A stretch of 37,749 nt of DNA from W11650 sp963545585 (GTDB lineage Bacteria; Bacillota; Clostridia; Lachnospirales; Vallitaleaceae): NCBI GenBank assembly GCA_963545585.1, contig CAUUKX010000007.1:1-37749 (forward strand), read 5' to 3'. Within the stretch, counting starts at the first letter, position 1. Every line of letters starts with the position of its first letter. Below are positions 31,741-37,749 of this stretch, piece by piece. The position numbers were made by a program, and so were the translations under genes. The notes beneath the pieces were generated by a model. It did no database searches, was not told the DNA's origin, and saw only the letters and a program-made list of their open reading frames with translations.

Positions 31741-32849
31741 TCTTTTTTCAAAACAAAAAGATATTCCCTGACATGGGCTGACCGGCTGCTTAAATTGCGG
31801 GCAGCACGGTAGGTATTATACTTTATTTCCACCGTTTTCAGGTTTCCGAACGGCTGTAACATTTCCTGCATTTCTGCTTTCCCGATAAATCCCTCGGAAT
31901 TATAGCTGATAATGATAAACTTCGCCTGCGCCTGCTCAATCAGCAGCCTCAGCGCCGCCGCCGCTTTCTTTCTTTGATTGTAAACCGACCGGTTCCAGTC
32001 CGAGGGAATCCCGGACACCGGGCTGACCGGTGCGGTGATTTGACCGGCGGCAATTACGTTCAGCATGAAATAATTCGAACCGTAGGGATGCTGATTATAC
32101 GGCGGATCCAAATACAGCAAATCCACTTCCGGCAGCCGGCCGATTTGCCGGTTGGCATCGTCCTGCGTAAGGATTAGTTCCGACCGAAAATTACTGAACA
32201 CCGGCGGTCGCAGCTCAATCCGCCCCATAATCCGGGGCAAGGCATTTTCCGCCGTTCCGCCAAACTTGCCCCGGCCGGTGCGCACGTCCTTATAAAAGCC
32301 CTTAAATACTCCGCCAGTATTAACATGCACCGACGCCTCGTATAACAGCGGCGCTAAAAAATATTTCTGCATCGGCCTCGGCAATTCCGCAATAAAAGCG
32401 CACGCCGTATCAATAATCCGAGCATTCTCCGGCGTATAAAAAACCCGTTCACCTTCTAAAATCCGGTCGCTCTCCTGCGGTGCATAGCTGCCGGCAATCA
32501 GTCCGCCAGTAATCGGTGTTTTCAGCCGCTCTTTCCATTCCATATAAAAGCGGTCATATTCCGCCGCCGGAAAATCCTCCCGATTGGATAAATAGCAGGA
32601 GTTGATAACATAACTGTAATACTCCAAATCATTGATATATAAAACAGAAGAATGCTTTTTCAGCATTCTTCCGACAATTCCCGAACCGGCAAACAAATCG
32701 GCGCAAACAAGCTTTTCTTTGTTTAATGCCCGGCTGACCGCCCTTGTCTCCTGCTCAATTTGCTCCAGCAGCAAACGCTTATTGCCGATATAGGTAATGA
32801 TTTGTTTCGTTAAAAAATCCGGATTTTCTTTCATTTTTTCTCTGCTCAT
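31737..32849 (-). CDS. D12-class adenine-specific DNA methyltransferase, orphan
   Basis: Predicted to methylate adenine N6 in DNA using S-adenosylmethionine. The 370 residues follow the alpha-class order: motif X region ITYIGNKRLL (about 18-27), AdoMet motif DLFAGSG (51-57), a target-recognition region, then catalytic DPPY (247-250) followed by NQHPYGSNYFMLN. No restriction endonuclease gene is adjacent, so it is a solitary enzyme, perhaps for epigenetic control or protection. The start is uncertain: ATG 32849 and ATG 32834 both lack a clear ribosome binding site. It lies 47 bases after ddl, likely in the same transcript. The recognition site cannot be read from the sequence. Confidence 0.85.
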   Translation of the reverse strand: MSREKMKENPDFLTKQIITYIGNKRLLLEQIEQETRAVSRALNKEKLVCADLFAGSGIVGRMLKKHSSVLYINDLEYYSYVINSCYLSNREDFPAAEYDRFYMEWKERLKTPITGGLIAGSYAPQESDRILEGERVFYTPENARIIDTACAFIAELPRPMQKYFLAPLLYEASVHVNTGGVFKGFYKDVRTGRGKFGGTAENALPRIMGRIELRPPVFSNFRSELILTQDDANRQIGRLPEVDLLYLDPPYNQHPYGSNYFMLNVIAAGQITAPVSPVSGIPSDWNRSVYNQRKKAAAALRLLIEQAQAKFIIISYNSEGFIGKAEMQEMLQPFGNLKTVEIKYNTYRAARNLSSRSAHVREYLFVLKKD

Positions 32850-32896
32850 CGTTTGCTGCCACTGTCAGCCGCTATTTTCTTGGCGGCATTTTTACC

Positions 32897-34072
32897 TTAT
32901 TTTTTCAGTCCCTTCATCTTTCCCAAGGAATTGCTCTGGAATAAGTTGTTATCAAAAGAATAACGAATTTCCTCCTGCCGCTTATATTCCTTAACCGCCA
33001 GCCGGATCAACTCATCGAGCAAAGCGGGATATTCCTTGCCCAGCGGTTTCCACAAATAAAAAGCGAGCGAGCCGGGAATGGTATTGATCTCATTAAAATA
33101 CAGTTGTCCGTCCGTCTCGTCAATAATATAATCAATCCGAACCACTCCGGCGCCTCCCAGCTCCCGGAAAATGCGGCGCGAATACTCCTCGACCTGCTCC
33201 TTTTGCTCGGCGCTGATATCGGCCGGAATCTTACGGCTGGCGCTGCTCATGCCTTTGCTGCTGTCATTCATATATTTATCGGCAAAGGACAATAACTCCG
33301 AGCTGGTAACTGGCTCTTCAATTACGGAAGTATGTGCTTCTGTCCAATCCCCCAGCACCGAGCAATTGACCTCGCGCAGCGACTGGACTTTATTTTCAAT
33401 AATCGCCTTGCGATCCAGCAAAAACACTTGATTCAGCTTAAAAGCCAATTCTTCCCGGCTGCCTGCTATCTCCACGCCAATGCTGGAACCGCCGCAGGCC
33501 GGCTTGACAATCATCGGATAGTGCAGTTTATGTTCACATTCGTCCAAACATTCCTGTTCCGCCTGAAAGAAACGGTATTTGTTAAAGGCCACAAAATCAA
33601 TGACCGGAATACCGGTATCCCGAAGCAAATGCTTGGCTGCCGCTTTATCCATGCCAATAGCCGAGGCCGCCACCCCGGAACCGACATAGGGAATCTTAAG
33701 CATTTCCAGCATTCCCTGAATGCTGCCGTTTTCGCCCTTGTTGCCGTGCAGAATCGGAAAAGCAATCTCAAACTCGCTGAGCTTTTTCGGCATCAGCTTC
33801 AGCGGCAGCCGGTAAATCTCAACCCGGCCGGTTTGATGATTTTTAACCAAAGTAATTTCCGATACCGTCTTGAGCAGTTCATTCAGCTTTTTATAACGCT
33901 CGATTTCTCTTAATTCCTGCCCAAAATAAAACTTTTCGTCCTTGCTGATATAAACAGGAAAAATCTCATATTTTTCCCGATTCATATTCTCCATAGCCTG
34001 AATGGCGGATATGACCGAAACCTCATGTTCGGTTGCCTTGCCGCCGAAAAAGACCGCAATTTTTGTTTTCAT
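32897..34072 (-). CDS. ddl: D-alanine--D-alanine ligase family protein
   Basis: Joins two D-alanines for peptidoglycan precursors, an ATP-grasp enzyme. It has 391 residues with the N-terminal FGGKATEHEVSVISA, the HGNKGENGSIQGMLE region, the serine loop in CGGSSIGVEIA, the late metal-binding YFNEINTIPGS, and the region SFADKYMNDSSKGMSSASRK at the omega loop. The ATG at 34070-34072 follows GAGGAG by seven bases. The frame stays open 65 codons further, but that stretch is read from repeat copy E and should be excluded. A 40-residue tail exceeds classic Ddl length. Whether it strictly uses D-Ala at the second site, or D-Ser or D-Lac, is not certain. Confidence 0.9.
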   Translation of the reverse strand: MKTKIAVFFGGKATEHEVSVISAIQAMENMNREKYEIFPVYISKDEKFYFGQELREIERYKKLNELLKTVSEITLVKNHQTGRVEIYRLPLKLMPKKLSEFEIAFPILHGNKGENGSIQGMLEMLKIPYVGSGVAASAIGMDKAAAKHLLRDTGIPVIDFVAFNKYRFFQAEQECLDECEHKLHYPMIVKPACGGSSIGVEIAGSREELAFKLNQVFLLDRKAIIENKVQSLREVNCSVLGDWTEAHTSVIEEPVTSSELLSFADKYMNDSSKGMSSASRKIPADISAEQKEQVEEYSRRIFRELGGAGVVRIDYIIDETDGQLYFNEINTIPGSLAFYLWKPLGKEYPALLDELIRLAVKEYKRQEEIRYSFDNNLFQSNSLGKMKGLKK

Positions 34073-34097
34073 GTGTCTGCTCCTCTTTTGTTGCTGT

Positions 34098-34235
34098 CTC
34101 AACTTTCCCCTGATTAAAGTACTGCGCATTTCTGCCAGAGCGGGCAATCTGCCACTGAGCGAAGTGCTTCGCTTTCTGCCCCGGCGACAATCTGCCAAAA
34201 AAACAGATTGTTCTGATGAACAAAGAAAAGCCAAG
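34098..34235 (+). mobile_element. Repeat element, copy E (138 bp with 7-bp target duplication)
   Basis: Starts CTCAACTTTCCC, has two hairpin modules, and ends with a right end related to copy B (AAAAACAGATTGTTCTGATG, then GAACAAAGAAAAGCCAAG); the right inverted repeat is decayed (8 of 12). TTGCTGT occurs exactly on both sides (34091-34097 and 34236-34242). It sits between the acetyltransferase stop and the ddl start, and its reading frame extends ddl artificially. Confidence 0.8.
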
Positions 34236-34307
34236 TTGCTGTTTTCTTCCCATGCTTTCGGTGTCAAAATCTAAAACTCCGGGCGGTTTTTGCCGCCAAA
34301 GGACTGG

Positions 34308-34934
34308 TCAGTTCCTGTCATTCGCATGTTCCCATTCGACATCAAAGGAAAATTTCTTAAAATAATATTTTTTATCTTCCTCGGTAATCATCCGTATTAC
34401 CCGGCAGGGGTTACCGACAGCAATGCAGCCCATTGGAATAGCTTTCGTTACAACACTGCCCGCACCAATCACCGTTCCCGCACCGATACTGACACCCGGA
34501 TTGATGACCGTATGCCCGCCAATCCAGACATTATCGCCAATCCAAATCTCCGCTCCATATTCATAGCCGGACAGGCGCACCTGCGGATGCACCGGATGCC
34601 CGGCCGTATAAATGCCGACATTCGGCGCAATCATAACATTATCGCCGATATGCACCGGCGCGATATCCAAAATCGTCAAATTATAATTGCTGTAAAAGTT
34701 TTCACCAATAAAAATATTATAGCCATAATCGCAGCGAAAAAACTGTTCAATCCAAAATTGCTCCCCGGCCGCTCCAAACAGGCTGCGCAGCAGCGTCATA
34801 CCTTCCGCCTGTTCCGCCGCCGGCAGCTGATTAAAACGCTGGCAAATCTCCTTGGCTCTCTGCCGGTCAGCCGAAAGTTCCTGATCTCCCGCCAAATACG
34901 GCAAACCGGCAATCATTCTTTCCTTTTGCGTCAT
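34308..34934 (-). CDS. Sugar O-acetyltransferase, maltose/galactoside acetyltransferase family
   Basis: Transfers an acetyl group from acetyl-CoA to a sugar hydroxyl. It has 208 residues: an N-terminal helical MAA domain (ERMIAGLPYLAGDQEL) and a left-handed beta-helix with hexapeptide repeats (about 80-185, such as IGDNVMIAPN, IGDNVWIGGH and IGAGTVIGAG). The likely catalytic His is in TAGHPVHP. The ATG overlaps the rnr stop by four bases (ATGA), so it is translationally coupled to rnr. The natural acceptor is not predictable; these enzymes are often assigned to detoxification. Confidence 0.9.
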   Translation of the reverse strand: MTQKERMIAGLPYLAGDQELSADRQRAKEICQRFNQLPAAEQAEGMTLLRSLFGAAGEQFWIEQFFRCDYGYNIFIGENFYSNYNLTILDIAPVHIGDNVMIAPNVGIYTAGHPVHPQVRLSGYEYGAEIWIGDNVWIGGHTVINPGVSIGAGTVIGAGSVVTKAIPMGCIAVGNPCRVIRMITEEDKKYYFKKFSFDVEWEHANDRN

Positions 34935-37225
34935 TTTCTACCTCTTCCTTTTTTATGTTCCCGGTGACTCCGTTTTTCTTTGGACGGAGCAGTTCTTTTC
35001 GGCTTTCTGCCATTCTTTTCCGAGCCTGCTAATTTTTCCTCGACCTTAAAACCGCTTTGTTTTTCCGGCAGCACCGTTTCTTCATAAAGGCTGAAATCAA
35101 TGACTTTTCTGGTCTTATCCACGTCCAGCACGGTTATTTCAACCGCATCACCCAAACGGTACTGTCTTTGATAACGGGCGCCAGTTAATGCCATTTCCGC
35201 ACTTTCATATTCATAAAAATCATCCTTTAACCGACTGATGGCCACAAAGCCCTCAACCGTATTGGGGAGCTCGACAAACATGCCCCATTGATTGACACCG
35301 GAAACAATTCCGGTGAAGCTCTCACCGATATGATCCTCCATATAAAAGGCTTTTAGCAGCTTATGCACGTCTCTTTCGGCTTCATCAGCCTGTCTTTCCA
35401 GCGCCGAAGTCTTAACCGCCACTCCGGCCAATCTTCCGGCGTAATGCTCCTGCCGAGCGTTATTCCAGCGGCCGGTTAAAATCTCTTTGATAATCCGGTG
35501 AATCTGCAAATCCGGATAGCGCCGAATCGGCGAAGTAAAATGCGTGTAATATTTTAAGGATAATCCGAAATGGCCTTCATTGTTATCGCTGTATCTGGCC
35601 TGCTGCATACTGCGCAGCACCATCCGGCGGATGATGTTTTCCTCCGGCCGGCCTTCCGCCTCCGCCAGCAGCCGCTGCAAATCTTTGGGATGGAGATTTG
35701 CCCTTTGCCGGAAAGGATAATCCAGTGCTTTTAAATAAGATGCCAATTCTTTGATTTTATCTTCTTTCGGCTCGCCGTGACTGCGGTACAAAAAGGGCAC
35801 ACCCTGCCAAAAGAAATGCTCGGCCACCGTTTCATTGGCAATCAGCATAAAATCCTCAATCAGGCGGGTAGCAATATTCCGGTCATAGGCTTTAATCTCA
35901 GCCACCGAATGATCAGGGTTTAAAATAAACTTGGCCTCGGTAAAGTCAAAATCAATCGCCCCTCTCATTTCTCTGGCCGCTTTTAAAATAGCCGCACACT
36001 CCGCCATTTGCCTTAAAGTCGGCAGCAGCGTTTCATATTTCCGGAACAAGCGCTCTCTTTCTTCCGGCTGACAGCGCTCCGGCTCCAGCAGCCCCGCCAC
36101 ATCGGTATACGTCATTCGCCAGGACGAGCGGATCACACTTTCTCTAATCTCATGAGAAAGTACCTTACCCTGCTGGTCAATTTGCATAATGCAGGAAAGT
36201 GTCAGCCGATCCTCACCGGGATTCAGCGAGCAAATCCCATTGCTCAATGCCGGCGGCAGCATCGGAATTACCCGGTCCACCAGATAATGGCTGGTTCCCC
36301 GCCGAGCCGCTTCCATATCCAGCTCGCTGTACTCGGTCACATAATGACTGACATCGGCAATATGAACGCCCAGCCAAAAGGTATCGCCAACCTGACGGAT
36401 ACTGACTGCATCGTCCAAATCCTTCGCGTCCTCGCCGTCAATGGTAATCACCAGCTCCTGCCGCAAATCCAGCCGCCGGGCGATCTCCTCCAGCGAAACT
36501 GCCAAACCGTATTTTTGAGCTTCCGCCAATACCGCTTCGGAAAACTCCTGCGGCAAACCGTAGCTTCTGGTAATGGCAGTAATATCAACCTCCACCGAAG
36601 CGGAGCTCCCTAAAATTTCCAAAATCTCGCCCCTCGGTTTTTCGCCCGCTGCACCATAACTATTCAGCTGAACTACTACCTTATCACCGTTTTTGGCATT
36701 TTTGCTCAATCCCCGGCCAATATAAATATCAGTCCCGATTTTAACGATATCCGGCACGACAAAGCCAAAGCCCTTGGCACTTTGATAAACACCGGTCAGC
36801 TGCGTAAAGCCTCTTTTTAAAACTTTAACAATCTCGCCTTCCATTCTTTTTCCGGCAGCCTTTCCCGCTCCGGCCGATTCCGGAAAAATGCGGACACTGA
36901 CGGTATCGCCATGCAGCGCGCCGCCGGTACGGTAGGCCGGAATAAAGATATCGGCTGGCAAATTCTCCACTTCAACAAAGCCGTAGCCAGCAGGATGACC
37001 GACATATTTCCCGGTTTTCAGCCATTCTTCGACCGGCAACATATACTTGCTGCGGGCGGTTTGCACAATTTTGCCGTCGACTGTCAGTTCATCTAAAATT
37101 TCCTGTAACTCATCCCGCTTTTTTATGCCAAACAGTGCTTGGATTTCCTTGGCTTTCATCGGCTTATATTCCGAATGCGCCAAAAGTTCCAGCACCATGT
37201 TTTTTCTGATTTCTGTTTTGTTCAT
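34931..37225 (-). CDS. rnr: Ribonuclease R
   Basis: Processive 3'-5' exoribonuclease that degrades structured RNA and takes part in tmRNA-linked decay. It has 764 residues: N-terminal helix-turn-helix-like region, two cold-shock/OB domains, the RNB catalytic domain with the Asp cluster DGEDAKDLDDAV (about 263-274), a C-terminal S1 domain, and a strongly basic tail (KKGRGRK) expected to bind RNA. The ATG at 37223-37225 follows GGGAG by five bases. It lies after secG, a common Firmicute order (secG-rnr-smpB), but smpB does not follow here. A terminator between secG and rnr limits read-through. Confidence 0.96.
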   Translation of the reverse strand: MNKTEIRKNMVLELLAHSEYKPMKAKEIQALFGIKKRDELQEILDELTVDGKIVQTARSKYMLPVEEWLKTGKYVGHPAGYGFVEVENLPADIFIPAYRTGGALHGDTVSVRIFPESAGAGKAAGKRMEGEIVKVLKRGFTQLTGVYQSAKGFGFVVPDIVKIGTDIYIGRGLSKNAKNGDKVVVQLNSYGAAGEKPRGEILEILGSSASVEVDITAITRSYGLPQEFSEAVLAEAQKYGLAVSLEEIARRLDLRQELVITIDGEDAKDLDDAVSIRQVGDTFWLGVHIADVSHYVTEYSELDMEAARRGTSHYLVDRVIPMLPPALSNGICSLNPGEDRLTLSCIMQIDQQGKVLSHEIRESVIRSSWRMTYTDVAGLLEPERCQPEERERLFRKYETLLPTLRQMAECAAILKAAREMRGAIDFDFTEAKFILNPDHSVAEIKAYDRNIATRLIEDFMLIANETVAEHFFWQGVPFLYRSHGEPKEDKIKELASYLKALDYPFRQRANLHPKDLQRLLAEAEGRPEENIIRRMVLRSMQQARYSDNNEGHFGLSLKYYTHFTSPIRRYPDLQIHRIIKEILTGRWNNARQEHYAGRLAGVAVKTSALERQADEAERDVHKLLKAFYMEDHIGESFTGIVSGVNQWGMFVELPNTVEGFVAISRLKDDFYEYESAEMALTGARYQRQYRLGDAVEITVLDVDKTRKVIDFSLYEETVLPEKQSGFKVEEKLAGSEKNGRKPKRTAPSKEKRSHREHKKGRGRK

Positions 37226-37313
37226 TCCTTCTCCCTGTATTATCCCTCTTTTAGCGCGCACTCCGGCAACAAATACGCCTGCTGCATTTATGTGCTTTTC
37301 CTCATTTATAAGT

Positions 37314-37341
37314 AAAAAACCGCCGATTGCTTCGGCGGTTT
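37314..37341 (-). terminator. Intrinsic terminator after secG
   Basis: On the minus strand AAACCGCCGA, a 5-base loop, TCGGCGGTTT and further T: a perfect 10-bp stem and a six-T end, six bases after the secG stop. Expected to attenuate transcription into rnr. Confidence 0.92.
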
Positions 37342-37346
37342 CCTCA

Positions 37347-37577
37347 TTACTGCATAAAATTGATTACCAGCGACAAAACAACAAATAAAGCCGCCAGCAC
37401 AACGGTTCCTTTATGTAATCCGCCTTCCATCGAACGCGCTTTATTTTTTCCCCAGTAGGTTTCTCCGGCTCCGCTGATTGTTCCGGAAAGTCCGCTTACT
37501 TTGCTCTGCTGCAATAAAATGAGAGCAATCAGCGCTACGCAAATTACTGCATACGCTACTTTTAATGCTATGACCAT
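37347..37577 (-). CDS. secG: Preprotein translocase subunit SecG
   Basis: Small subunit of the SecYEG channel. It has 76 residues with two TM helices (about 4-22 and 54-73) joined by the conserved Gly-rich loop with LLQQSKVSGLSGTISG. The ATG at 37575-37577 follows GGAGG by eight bases; a GTG three codons earlier overlaps the Shine-Dalgarno sequence and is rejected. It has its own promoter. Confidence 0.95.
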   Translation of the reverse strand: MVIALKVAYAVICVALIALILLQQSKVSGLSGTISGAGETYWGKNKARSMEGGLHKGTVVLAALFVVLSLVINFMQ

Positions 37578-37613
37578 CTTTCGCACCTCCTATCCGCACA
37601 ATATATCTTGTAT

Positions 37614-37642
37614 AGAATAGCACAAACCGGTCGGAAATGCAA
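37614..37642 (-). promoter_or_regulatory. Predicted promoter of secG, extended -10 type
   Basis: On the minus strand TTGCAT, 17 bases ending in TGC, and TATTCT; the TG one base before the -10 supports an extended -10 promoter. About 37 bases before the secG ATG. Confidence 0.72.
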
Positions 37643-37660
37643 ATAGTTTTTTTTCACAAT

Positions 37661-37673
37661 GTATACTGTATAC
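37661..37673. promoter_or_regulatory. Palindromic operator-like site GTATACtGTATAC
   Basis: Two copies of the self-complementary hexamer GTATAC around one base, about 20 bases upstream of the secG -35. It could be an operator for secG or for a gene beyond the right edge. Confidence 0.35.
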
Positions 37674-37749
37674 CACATAGATATACTTTTTATGTTTTTT
37701 GCTTCTCTATTGTTTCATATTCCGCAACAGCAGCTTTAAGGCTTTAACT

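Noticed and set aside
34073..34267. N-terminal extension of the D-Ala-D-Ala ligase
   Set aside because: It is encoded by repeat copy E and has no conserved residues; a good ribosome binding site marks the start at 34072.
37684..37749. Tail of a possible gene at the right edge (minus-strand frame LKAAVAEYETIEKQKT before a stop)
   Set aside because: Only 16 codons remain before another in-frame stop near the edge, with no start codon; a real gene end cannot be supported.

Overview
This window is chromosomal DNA of a low-to-mid-GC Firmicute, most likely a Clostridia member close to Lachnospiraceae. The evidence is a RemA/YlzA gene between yicC and gmk, a double-RCK TrkA/TrkH pair, the UPF0237 (ACT)/UPF0210 (DUF711) pair, a long FtsA-like protein with a C-terminal extension, a polymerase I with a degenerate proofreading domain, and sigma-A type promoters. 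The organism carries a chemoreceptor and a diguanylate cyclase, so it probably moves and signals with c-di-GMP. No database search was possible; taxonomy is inference from gene families and order.

Layout. Every gene reads on the minus strand except one small plus-strand island. In transcription order (right to left): secG, its terminator, rnr, maa-like acetyltransferase, ddl, an orphan D12 adenine methyltransferase, polA, coaE, an orphan oligopeptide-binding lipoprotein, the FtsA-like actin protein, and the ACT/DUF711 pair. The plus-strand island (about 20970-21720) is a hicAB toxin-antitoxin locus with a consensus promoter, a palindromic operator and a terminator; its toxin gene is broken. 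Next come trkA-trkH-NlpC/P60, a methyl-accepting chemotaxis protein, and a three-gene ABC module (ATPase, secreted membrane-anchored beta-domain protein, FtsX/MacB permease). Then come a questin-oxidase-like protein, era and a cyclophilin, and last the core cluster yicC-remA-gmk-rpoZ-[diguanylate cyclase]-priA-def, with def cut by the window edge.

The most unusual content lies between genes. Five copies or fragments of one short repeat element (labelled A-E) sit in operon gaps. Copy B is 351 bp with 12-bp imperfect terminal inverted repeats and exact 7-bp flanking direct repeats. Copy E also has an exact 7-bp flanking repeat. Two others have exact or near-exact candidate target duplications. 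The elements are built from repeated hairpin modules whose stems vary in a compensating way, so this looks like a MITE-like, structure-bearing mobile family. Other notable points are a roughly 39-bp degenerate tandem repeat array between the ACT and DUF711 genes, matching hairpins just upstream of the diguanylate cyclase and trkA start codons, a structured leader with two promoters before the ABC module, and a priA gene whose best Shine-Dalgarno sequence does not precede a standard start codon.
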